A program made the translations under genes and the position numbers. From contig NC_054547.1 of NCBI RefSeq assembly GCF_017654505.1, positions 20,701,975-20,765,974 on the forward strand: a stretch of 64,000 bases of DNA, read 5' to 3'. This document shows positions 52,345 through 62,115 of this stretch, piece by piece; within the stretch, counting starts at the first letter, position 1; each line of letters begins with the position of its first letter. Under the pieces are notes generated by a model. That model saw nothing but the letters and a program-made list of their open reading frames with translations, had not been told where the DNA came from and did not search any database. The DNA is from Polyodon spathula. Taxonomy: Eukaryota > Chordata > Actinopteri > Acipenseriformes > Polyodontidae.

Positions 52345-53092
52345 TCAGCGGTCTCGGAGGTCTGAGTCCTGGGATTGATGGCGGGGGTGGTGTTGGAAGA
52401 GAGGTAAGGGTCGAATGCTCCGAATGGCTGGGGCCAACAGTATCCCGATCTGGGCAGAAGATAGGGAGTCTTCGGAGTCTTCCGCCAGCTTCACAGCCTC
52501 CTCCAGGGTGTCAGGGTTGTGGCACCGTATCCAAGCCTGGGTATCGGCGCCGACCACATGGCAGAACTGCTCCACCACTATTTCTTCCCCCATCTATACC
52601 ATGGTCTTATTTTCTGGGGTCAGCCAGTGTACCATGTGGTCACACAACTTCTCTGCAACCACCCTGGGGTGTGTCTGGGGATCTTCGGTACTCCCTAAAC
52701 TGTGCCCGATGGGTTTCTGCCATTATGTTGAGACGGCGGAGGATGGCCTGTTTGACCAGGTCATGGTTGGCAGCGTTGAGGTCGCTCATCGCCTTGTAGT
52801 CTGCGTGAGCTTCCCCAATCAGGCAGGGTCCAAGCTGGCTTGCCCAGAACTCCCCGCCCAAGCCGCAGTGGTAACCAGACATTCGAATACCATCAAGTAC
52901 GCCATCAGGTCGTCCTCCGCTGACAACTTCATCACCTGACATTACTGTTGTTGTGGTAGGGGCTCGCACTGTGGAAATTGCCAGCCCTACCCGCTCAATG
53001 AGCACCATGTAGCGCTCCTCCTTCCTTTTGTCCTCTGCGTCCCGTCTGTTTTCCAGCGCCTCCAGCAGCTCCGCCAGTGCATTGCGATCCAT
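52345..53092 (-). pseudogene. Gmr1-B gag (capsid)
   Basis: The frame from 53092 starts MDRNALAELLEALENRRDAE and continues with RMSGYHCGLGGEFWASQLGP and NAANHDLVKQAILRRLNIMA. This resembles the capsid N-terminal half of Gmr1-A (AGWDPARWASYLLPQLTGEA, and YPTLKTVILNRVG). A frameshift near 52640 moves to the frame 52593-52345 with VVEQFCHVVGADTQAWIRCH (compare VVERFLECLAPEPRLWVQRQ). The zinc knuckle region (52330-52200) is not readable. Confidence 0.78.
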
Positions 53093-53110
53093 CCCGTGTC
53101 TGACAACACG

Positions 53111-53570
53111 TGTGGCAAAGTGGCTGGTGATTGCGAACAGGTCAGGAGGTGATGCAGTGCAGGAGTAATCACAGACAACTGTAATTCATTTGGAAAGGGT
53201 TTTATTTTTAATCCGGGTCTGGTGACCAAAACAGAAAACGCTCTGGCTATACACACCAATGTGTAATGCGCGGAGCCAAACAAACGGGTTTACAGTCCCA
53301 AACAATAAGCGTTATCCGCCCCACAATACTAAAACACAGATATGTGGCAAAGTGGCTGGTGATTGTGAACAGATATAGAGGTGAAGCAGTGCAGGAGTAA
53401 TCACAGACAATTGTAATCCCTTTGGAAAGGGTTTCATTTTTAATCCGTGACCAAAAAGAAAACACTCTGACAATACACAGCAATGCGTATGGCAAAATAA
53501 ACAGGTTTACAGTCCCAAACAATAAGCGTTATCTGCCCCACAATACTAAAACACGGTCACCAGTCCGGAG
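53111..53570 (-). repeat. Gmr1-B 5' LTR, internally duplicated
   Basis: Two tandem copies of about 230 bp (53111-53342 and 53343-53570) both start TGTGGCAAAGTGGCTGGTGA and share CAGTCCCAAACAATAAGCGT, then TAT and CCCCACAATAC. They differ by about 10 percent plus small indels. The minus sequence right inside 53111 (TGTTGTCAGACACGGGATGG) is a decayed version of the Gmr1-A primer binding site, which fixes this as the 5' LTR side. The outer boundary is uncertain. Confidence 0.7.
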
Positions 53571-53844
53571 TGTGTGATAACAGGCTATTTTGTATCAGTT
53601 TGTGCAGTGCAGCTCCAGCTTGTGCTGGCCCAAAAGTGACAGCTCCGGAACGTTTAGCGGTCTGGTGGTTCAACAAACATGTGTACCACTTCAGATATTT
53701 AAGTATTTCTTTGCATACAAGAAGCTACTTCTTGTATGCAACCAGGTTTGTGACGCGCAAAATAAGGATTGTAAAAGGACTGCGTTAACTCCGTGCGCAC
53801 TACCATTCCAGCACTGACTACAAACAGACAAACGTTGCTGTGAC

Positions 53845-53995
53845 ATGCTGAGGAACATATTAAATTCCCCAGTACCAGAGCAAACAGTGAGGAGATAATG
53901 CAGGTTTTTTTTGAGGTCGCGCACCTGTCGGGCGTGGTAGGTGCGATTGACTGTCCCCATATTGCTATCTGGGCACCTGTTCCAGTTGTGCTGTT
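53845..53995 (+). pseudogene. PIF/Harbinger transposase fragment
   Basis: One plus frame reads HIKFPSTRANSEEIMQVFFE, then VAHLSGVVGAIDCPHIAIW. This is the segment around the first catalytic aspartate of HARBI1-type transposases (KFP...F..IA..P.VVGAIDGTHI). The rest of the transposase is not recognisable. The open frame over this part is better preserved than in block A. Confidence 0.78.
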
Positions 53996-54388
53996 CTATC
54001 AGGATTCCAGTTGTGTTCGAAATAGTGGAAAATTTGAATAGTTATTCCATGCCATGTAAACAGGATATTCCGAATGAATCCGTCCGTCTTCTGGATACCA
54101 ATATTCCGAAAACGTGATACTGAGTACCCACTTAGTATTAGGTTACTATCGGAATACTAGCCCTTCTAGACACCTTAATCAGAAAAACTTTTTTTTTTTT
54201 TGTAGACACACAAGTTGTCGTTTTATAATTTATAATATATAAGACGACGACTTGTGTGCCCAACAAAGCCTTAGCAAAAACTGTGCACAAATATATTAGT
54301 AATTGTATGACCCCAAACTGGTTGTCGACTATGCAATATCTTCCTATTTTTTTTTAAGTTTTGTAGTAGATCAACAGTCAATACCAGG

Positions 54389-54392
<4 letters not shown>

Positions 54393-54472
<80 letters not shown>
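54393..54472. repeat. (TA)n microsatellite
   Basis: About 40 TA units at the 3' end of the L2-like fragment, in the same place as 9256-9321. Confidence 0.95.
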
Positions 54473-54473
<1 letters not shown>

Positions 54474-54479
<6 letters not shown>

Positions 54480-55130
54480 TATTATCCTTGTAGTCACATT
54501 GAGATTAAAACCTCTTTTACGAGTGAGACCTAGCCAAGCAGGTAGCAGCAAGTAAATCGAACAACAAGAACAAGTACACAATAAAATACAATTAAGAAAT
54601 CACATTTAAAACAATAATCAAAAGTAGTCAACTATTTAAAACAATTGCAACTCTCAGTCACGAAATCATGTAGTTTACTCTTAAATTGCAATAAAGATGT
54701 CTGGGTCTGCAGCTTTAGTTTGGGCTGGAACTCATTCCAGGACCATGGGGCATAATAAGTAAAGGATCCTTTACAAGCCTCAGTACACAAATTTGGGATT
54801 TTAAAATGCAAAAAAAAATTGATCTGAGGCTATGGTTACTATGGGAAGCTATAATGTATTCATTTAAATATTTATATTCATATGATTTACATGGAATAGC
54901 CTTATATACCGGAATATACCAGAGCTTCAACCTGCGTAAAGCTAAAGAAGTCCAGCCTACCAAATAGTATAATATACAATGAGTATTAAATCTTGTATTT
55001 GTATTGTACTTCAATGCTGCATGATATAGCGAGTCTAGTTTATCTAAAGTTGATGGTGAGTCAAACCTACATACTGCATCACCATAGTCAATTTGCGGCA
55101 AAAATATACAAGCAATAAGCCTCTTTTTTT
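54474..55130 (-). pseudogene. L2-like LINE 3' fragment
   Basis: The minus frame 55101-54715 reads QIDYGDAVCRFDSPSTLDKL, LDSLYHAALKYNTNTRFNTH, YYLVGWTSLALRRLKLWYIP and later PHGPGMSSSPN. It is the same RT C-terminal region as in block A but with a longer open frame. The 3' UTR ends in AATAAATTA next to (TA)n. Confidence 0.62.
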
Positions 55131-55960
55131 TGTTTATAACATATATAATATGTTCATATCATAGTGACGTTTATACTGTATTCCCATGCCCAATAGACGA
55201 GTGTGGAAACATGCACTCAGTAATAATGCATCAGTAATTAAAACATGCAAATGTATTCTAGGTGGACATTCAATATGCACATAGCGCAATCAAATTTGAA
55301 TTGGGTGAAAGCCCTAATTCGTCTGAATATACCAATATCTGCGCGATAATTGCGATGCGCTAGTTCCAATAACTGCGCACCGCTGGCTCAAATAGTGTCG
55401 GAGTAACAGTCCACTCTGGAGTTGGGTACAATAGTATAGAACCCCAACCCTCCCCCATCCGCACACACGGATCAGTTATGTGTTTTATCACTGTATTGAT
55501 ATGATGGACAGCGGTAGTGTGTTTACATATACAGTTATATGTGTTCTTCACTGCTCCACAGGCCTATCAGCATCCAACGTATACCATCAAAGTATGGAAA
55601 TGAAGATTGAGAGAAGGATGAAGAGGGGAGGGGGGTCCTGTCTGTTATCTTTGCTGTGTGTTGCCACACATCTGTAAATTAATTGTATAAATACATCATA
55701 CACCCATCTTGTGGCTCATTGCTTTATTTGGTTATTCCATAGATTGCTGTGCATTACGGGTGAGGGGTGGGCAGCTGCAGTTCAGAGAGCCAAACACCGA
55801 CAGGACACTCTTGCTGTGAAAGGCATTCTGATGTTTTCCTAAAGTCAGACTGGTGATACAATCAACCAATCAAAGACCTGTATTTTCTTTGCAGCAGTCC
55901 AATCAAAAGTTAGCTGAGGCAGGACAAACAGTTCTGTTAACTGTAGTTTCTGGCCGTTTT

Positions 55961-56308
55961 TAGGCAGCTGTCCAGTGTGCTGAATGTCGATGTTGCTAAT
56001 TGTACAGAGACTGTTCATTTATTGAGAAATCATAGGAGGCTACAATTAACATTTTAGGAGCGTATTTCAAACTAATTATTATTCTTACAAAAAAATGTCA
56101 TAACAAAAAAACCCATTCTGGCGACACTCAAAACCTTACAAACTGTGCTTAATCATGATGTTCAAATGGGTGAGTAGAATGAATAACATACCGCATTTCT
56201 GTGTATTGTGTTTATAAAAATGTTTGATGTTTACTTCGCAGGTGAATGAACACATGACATTTACAAATCAGAGAGTGTGCTACCACAGTAGACTTTGTCA
56301 CGGCACAA

Positions 56309-56379
<71 letters not shown>

Positions 56380-57796
56380 TTCAGAAAAAAAAGACAGTAT
56401 CCAAAGCCTTTTTTTTTATTATTATTTTACTTCAAAAACATAAGCTATGTCGGATTAGCTGAACTTTAAAGAAACCTATATAGTATTTCCTTGTGATGCA
56501 ATACTGTCCGTATTCAAGAAAACAGTGGCGTTATCAGTGCATTCAATTGAAAACTCAGCACCTAGCTATGGAGCCAATTGTGTATTTGAATGGTCTGTAT
56601 GTATGTGTGCATGATGTAGTGTGTGATCTCGTCTGCTGTCGTATCGGTACATACTGTGGCAACACCAATGATAGCAGCTTGTCAGGGTAATGCCAATACT
56701 AATGGAGACTGTCTATCATTCTGCATTCTCGTTTGGCTGTTGTGTGCAGTTGCTATATTGGTAGTGAATGCGCAGATGGTTTTGCGAGGCACAAACAGAT
56801 TTGTGAATTGCTCAAAAAACTGTTATATTCCAATGTCTTGCAACTGCTTTGTGCCGTTTTGGAATACCTCTCATTTTGTGCCAAAGCACTATTTTTTTGC
56901 AAGGCACAAATTTAGTGAGGGGATTGCGCCAAGATCAAAGATCGGGTCCCATGACTTGTGTCAGTTTGGTAGATGGATCATTTATAAGCTTAGACAAACT
57001 GATTGTGTTAAATCCATATTGCACTTGTGAAGGACAATGCAATATGGATTTAACACAATACACATGTCATTTTTGTTAGTACAGAAACTGAAAGTAAGCA
57101 AATCCAAAATATAGCTTTACAATACATATGTTGAAGACAAATTGCTTTCTGTACAGGTTACTAAATGTTCTTAAATTTTTGCAATAAGAGTCAATATGGT
57201 TATGAGTAAATGCTTTCTGTTAGAACATAATGACAATCTGAATGTAATACAACTGCCAAAATTTGAGCTCAGATAATGAAACATTTAGTTTTGCGTGCAA
57301 CATGTTGAACTTGTGTGTATTTTAACATATTATTATTTATGTTGTAATCATGTTAAATAATAAACATTTAAAGGATCATCAGTGTATATCCAGTACTTGC
57401 CCTAGACACTGTATTGTATGGTACCATTTATGTTTTTTCAGTTTCAGCATTTCTATTCATTTTTGTTTTAAAATTGACAAGATTATTAAGATTCATCAGG
57501 CTGAGTTGCTGTACAAAATAAAAAAGTCCCCACAAAAAGAAATATGAACACAAGACTTGGCCCAGAGATTTTTGGGTAAACAGCTTCTGCTGCTGAAATA
57601 CTTCACAATTCTGTAGACAGACACCTTTTATAGGAGAGCAGCTAATAAAATGATTGCAGAACAAATAAGCATGACTACATTTTTCCAGTTAATGAAAACT
57701 TAAATAGCAAAACCAAAAAATAAATAAATTGATAAGGTATGCCCAAAAGATGTGACTTACTACTCATTTTCCATTTATTACAGCACACTGAATGAT
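55961..57796. other. No gene recognised
   Basis: Contains a (TA)n tract at 56310-56377. Open frames at 56224-57079 are low-complexity or domain-free. A near-perfect inverted pair (ATTGTGTTAAATCCATATTG near 57001 and its complement near 57040) forms a small hairpin. No exon or RNA gene is supported. Confidence 0.5.
56310..56377. repeat. (TA)n microsatellite
   Basis: About 34 TA units. Confidence 0.95.
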
Positions 57797-58105
57797 GAAA
57801 TGGTGGCACGGTGGCATAGTGGTTAACCCAGTGTCCTAGGTTCAAATCTGGTCTAGGGGGTCTGTCTGCATGGAGTTTGCATGTTTTCCCCAATGTGTTC
57901 GCATTGTGTGTTTTCTCCGGGTACTTCAGTTTCCCCCCAGGTCAGGTTGATTGGTCACTCTAAATTGCCCTCAGTGTGTGTGTGTGGTGCCCTGCGATGT
58001 ACTGGCATCCCATCCAGGGTGTAGTCCTGCCTTGTGCCCTGTGTATGCCGGGTTAGGCTCCAGCTCATTGCAAACCTGTAAAGGATTAAGCGGTTATTGA
58101 TAAAT
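57797..58105 (+). mobile_element. tRNA-derived fish SINE (DANA/mermaid type)
   Basis: The head GGCACGGTGGCATAGTGGTT is a polymerase III A-box region and GGTTCAAATCT a B box. Downstream blocks GTCTGCATGGAGTTTGCATG, TTTTCTCCGGGTACTTC, GGTTGATTGGTCACTCTAAA, CCTGCGATGTACTGGCATCC and GGATTAAGCGGTTATTGA match, from memory, the long SINE-like repeat found in many teleosts and other fishes. The copy is complete or almost so but has many substitutions. Confidence 0.85.
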
Positions 58106-59099
58106 GATGAAATATGAATTAAATACTTCACATGGACTATGGTAAATAACCATTTTCAATTTTATGTATTTCTTTTATCATATTTTACCTTACTTTAATG
58201 CTATACTATCATTTCAACTTGTCGTTTACCATGGTTTAATTACTGTAATTTACAATGATTTACTGTGGTATATTGTGTTTTTACTACCGTTTACCAGGGT
58301 ATTACCATGGTAAACTTGAATAAGGGAAACCATGGCCAAGAAAGGCAAAGGACATGGATATGGCCTTTTATGAAGAGCTTTAATGCTTTACAAATGCCTT
58401 ACATTGGCCTAAGTTCACAACACCTCTATAACAAGGAGAATAATATTTTTTTCAGCATTAAATTGTGGTAGTATACTACCCTTTAGCACTGACATGCATA
58501 TGTACCTTTTAAAATGTTTTTTATAAATGTTACATTTTCTTTTTATAAATGTACATAAACCTGGCATTCACACAGATGCAGATTTGGGTGGGTCATGGCA
58601 CACCCAGGCTCACCCGTGGCTAAGCCACTGGTTTGCATCTCATTATCAATAGATTCGCGACGCCGAAAGTCAAAATTTAGAACTGCCAGAAGTAAAGTAA
58701 ACATTACAATGTAATACTAGTGTAATGCAAAAAATACTGGGCACAGCGAAAACAAATCAAAATGTAACTAAAAGGGTCCCCAAAAACAGAAAGCATGAAT
58801 TAAATTAAGCTTGTTTCTATATATGGAAGTTTAATATGGAATATATGCATCGCATTTCTGCACCCTAACCATGCTTTCAGTGCTTTAATTTAATTTAAGA
58901 ATATAGCAGAAAACTTTTGTTTCAGTCTATGTATATTTTAGTTGTGTAAAGGAAGTAAGTACAGTACAGTTTTTATCCCTGCCACTGCACTTGCGATTGT
59001 CATCGCAGGGGGGGGATAAATTTAATAAAATAGTCTGTACTAACAAATACTTTCTTTAGGAAATTTTAAACAGCTGATATTTATAAATGATAAATATAA
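58106..59099. other. No gene recognised
   Basis: AT-rich. It contains repeated TTTACCATGG/CCATGGTAAAC words (58130-58330) like those at 42680-42800. No coding evidence. Confidence 0.5.
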
Positions 59100-59815
59100 T
59101 GTAAACTTAGTGTATACAGAGGATCTGGCTCTGATTCCATTCACCCATCATTGTCATCCAACAGTGTGCTGCCTCCCTTACGCATTTGTTGCGTGAATCT
59201 ACTAATGTCATTTCCAGTCGGACTTTAGCGCACTTAAACTCTTTGGTTAGAGCAGAGATTGGTAGTTGCAGTATTCCTTTACCATAAAGTCCCACTCTAC
59301 TGAGGCAGCGTGGAACTCCCAACCATTTCCTGACATATGAACTGATTAAAGCTTCCAGCTTCTCAACTGTCAAGGAAACCTCATACACAGTCAGTGGCCA
59401 CAGCAGTTTTGGCAGTAGACCAAACTGAAAGCACCAGAGTTTCAGTTTGCCTGGTAAAGCGCTGCTGTCTATGCTCTTCAACCCTTCCACTGGTTGTTGT
59501 CTAACTTCTCCCACACAAACTTTGTTCTTTAGATCCCTATCGTACCATCTCCCTAGACTTTTCACTGGCTTCTCGGACACTGTTGGTATTGCCTCGCCAT
59601 TAATGTAGAACCTTTCTTCTACTACTTTGCCTTTAATTATAGAGGTGCTCCTTCATTTAGTGGGCTTTAATTGCATTTGTGCCCATTCAATGTTATTTGT
59701 TAATTTGCCCAATAACCGATTAGTGCAGGCTACTGTTGCAGTCATTGTTGTCATGTCATCCATGTATGCTCGAATTGGTGGTAGTCGCATTCCAGAAGCC
59801 AACCAATGGAATTAA
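59100..59815 (-). pseudogene. Non-LTR retrotransposon RT relic (AYMDD)
   Basis: The minus strand near 59800-59760 reads GMRLPPIRAYMDDMTTMTAT, an RT palm with the catalytic aspartates in YMDD. A stop follows after QMQLKPTK, then KGKVVEERFYINGEAIPTVS and the open frame 59580-59107 with VKSLGRWYDRDLKNKVCVGE, ALPGKLKLWCFQFGLLPKLL and YVRKWLGVPRCLSRVGLYGK. This fits the thumb and C-terminus of an early-branching non-LTR element, clearly different from the CR1 and L2 copies here. I cannot name the clade. The fingers domain and endonuclease are absent. Confidence 0.72.
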
Positions 59816-61394
59816 CTACATCATTCAAATTGCTATATTATTCAAACCGTTACTTTTGTGCAGCTGGAGTGCAAAGACAACTAATGATGATTACTTCTTT
59901 TTTTAAACATCCCCAGAGCCAAAGCCTGGCAGTTAACCCGCCGTTATACCCACCGCAACTTCATCCGCAGAGAAGAGTGGCAAAAAGGCAAAGTGTGTTG
60001 AGGGCAGTGGCAGAAATGAAATTATCAAAGGTGACAAATCAGGTCTGTACCCCATGTGTACAGACACACAGGAGAGCAGGCAATTAATATCGGCAGCTGT
60101 GTAGGGCAGGATCGCTTCGAAAAATGGAAGGCTAATCGCACTTGGCTAAAGGCTAATCCCAGAGGTTCAGTCATTTGCTTGGTTTGTTTTAGATTATGTG
60201 AAGCATCTCGTGTAAAATGGTTGCTTCCCAGTGGTATAACCTGTATAGTTCATTTAGATTTTGTGAAGCATCTCGTAGTTTCTGTTGTTTTTACCTAAAA
60301 GCAATTAGAAGGAAGCATATCTCTATCATTCTACCACCAAGTAATAACATGGAATAGCTTTATTATTAATGAATACATTTTTGGAGGTTTCTTTTTTTTT
60401 TAAGTAACTAAATGCATGCAAACATTTAAACTGGAAGTCTCACAAACGAACAGATAGTTGAATCTACGCCAGTGAGAGGCATGTGTAAAATAACAGGCAC
60501 AAACTAGAATCGTAAATCTGCAATAAATGATGATACATCAAGCTTCGATATTATAATGAATGTTCATTTGCATACAAAAGTACTTTGAAACTAATGAAAC
60601 TACCGGAGCAGGGTTGAAACTAAGTTACGGGAGTAGAAATGACTTTAGTAGTAGAAATGTATCGCGGGTAGGTCTATGAAGTCACAAAAACCTACAAAGT
60701 CAAGATACGAAAGAAAAATACATAAAGCCCAGTGGCGCTCTGGTCTTTATCAGACAATTACAGGCTGACACAGAGGTCAGTAACTATTTTAAACTGTTGT
60801 TTCCATATTTAGTCAAAATGTTGTTTAAAGGAAGCCCTACACACTGTGTAATCCTCTGCACTTGAAAAGCCAAAAGTTTAGCGTACAGAACAAAGGAGGT
60901 TTTGATGAGGTTGTGTAATGCTCTGGTAAAAAAAATGCATTTTTTCAGGCATGTCAGTAGCTGCACAGGTCATTAGGCGTTTCTTACAACATGTTGTTTT
61001 ATGTTTAGCAGTGTTCAGCCCATTTTTAAAAAAGAACACACAAACTGAAAACTAACAGAAAAAATTAAATCCTCGCTATTCACTTTCCATCCAATTGCAG
61101 GTTTTATTCAATTCTTGAGAAGGTTGTCTACAATCTTCTGAAGTGCCATAATGAAAATAGCAATGAATGTTCTTTCAACTTAAGCTTCCACTGCTCAGAC
61201 TGCTTTGTTCCAAGCACAGTGTTCCTGGCAGGGTTTAAAACAAAACACACTGTTATCCCACAATCCCCAAGTACCCTTTGTATTTCTGGGTTTGGAAAAA
61301 AGCACTGAAACACCCTTTGATTTCAGCGGCTACCTGTGGGCAGCCGAAGCCTGTAGTGCCAGGCAGTGGAAACGAGGCAATAGTTAAGCCAAAT
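59816..61394. other. No gene firmly recognised
   Basis: One exon-like stretch at 59921-59995 (after TTTTTAAACATCCCCAG) reads RAKAWQLTRRYTHRNFIRRE but has no good donor; see findings. Otherwise AT-rich sequence without supported features. Confidence 0.45.
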
Positions 61395-61625
61395 CATTAC
61401 CACAGGACACAGATGGAAATTAAGTGGAGCTAGACTTAGAACAGAGGGAAGGAGACCTTTCTTTACATAGACGGCTGTATATGGCCTACCTACCTAGTCA
61501 TGCTTTTGAGGCAGAATCGCTTGGATTCTTTGAGACCCAACTTGCAAAAGTTCTGAGATCAATCAGCTACTAGGAACCGGACAAATGCTGACGAGCTGAA
61601 TAGCCTATGTTATTTTGTTCACATG
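61395..61625 (+). mobile_element. Diverged CR1-like LINE 3' end
   Basis: With frameshifts it reads HRWKLSGARLRTEGRRPFFT, then AESLGFFETQLAKVLRSISY and a stop. This parallels ADTLGSFKKLLDEILGSISY at the end of the young CR1 ORF2. The 3' UTR (GACGAGCTGAATAGCCTATG) also parallels GAGCAAGATGGGCCGAATGGCCT. It is an older, separate CR1 subfamily. Confidence 0.65.
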
Positions 61626-61739
61626 AATGACATCACTTGAACTTTAACAAGCTGAATGAAGTTACAGATTGTTTATTGCTTGTGAACAGGATGGATTTGC
61701 AGGGGTGACGTCAGACCAGAAATGCAGACTCCAAACAAT

Positions 61740-62115
61740 GAGGAATGGCGGTGAATCTGTGATGCTACGGCATCCAGAATTTTATTGTAAATAATAATCA
61801 CAAAAAAAAGGTTTTAAACAAAACACACAAAACAAAGGGCATGTTGGCCAAACAAACAAAACGGACAACACTAAACAAGACAGTGGACGAACTCAACAAA
61901 CAAGTACCGCGCTGGCACTTCCAGCACGCTGTAGCAATTGTTTGTACTTTTAATCTCCTTCTCTCTCCTGTTCTCCACTCACGAACACACAACCCAGAGT
62001 GAGTGAAAACATGCTGTTTTTATGCAGCTGTACTGAGACTCGATTGCTAATCAATCATTCAGTTGGAGTCTCGGTACAACTGCACGTGAATTAATTAAGT
62101 GTAATTCCCCGTGCT
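61740..62115 (-). mobile_element. LTR fragment related to 12307-13021, cut by CR1
   Basis: Shares TGTTCTCCACTCACGAACAC, GTGAGTGAAAACATG, GCAGCTGTACTGAGACTCGA, CTGCACGTGAATTAATTAAG and CCCCGTGCTCACAT with the LTRs at 12307 and 16531. Homology stops at 62115, exactly where the CR1 tail begins; the rest of the LTR would lie beyond the right edge of the window. Confidence 0.7.

Larger units (their letters stand above)
45925..53570 (-). mobile_element. Gmr1-B: older integrase-before-RT element, split by CR1 insertions
   Basis: Minus-strand relic. Gag (53092-52345), protease (52202-51666) and the integrase zinc-binding start (51395-51297) lie right of a CR1 cluster. Integrase core and C-terminus (47352-46633) and the RT start (46643-45925) lie left of it. 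The zinc-binding segment stops at 51297 and resumes at 47352, so the CR1 DNA is an insertion in one continuous element. Integrase again precedes RT. The 3' LTR, RNase H and RT palm are missing: homology stops at about 45925. A 5' LTR-like pair is at 53111-53570. Confidence 0.85.
53571..55960. mobile_element. Composite block B: Harbinger relic + (TA)n + L2-like LINE end, inverted
   Basis: Inverse counterpart of 8394-10345. Left to right: the shared tail (CACAAACCTGG complement near 53740), Harbinger transposase on plus (53845-53990), the hairpin around 54206-54258, (TA)n, the L2-like fragment on minus (55130-54474), and the shared leader (55310-55430 and 55885-55955). Relative to block A it lacks about 360 bp in the Harbinger part, and it has extra sequence at about 55130-55310 and 55440-55880. 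The limits are approximate. Confidence 0.7.

Noticed and set aside
56224..57079. Several overlapping frames suggesting a secreted Cys-containing protein
   Set aside because: One begins in the (TA)n tract, and the others overlap each other in different frames without motifs.
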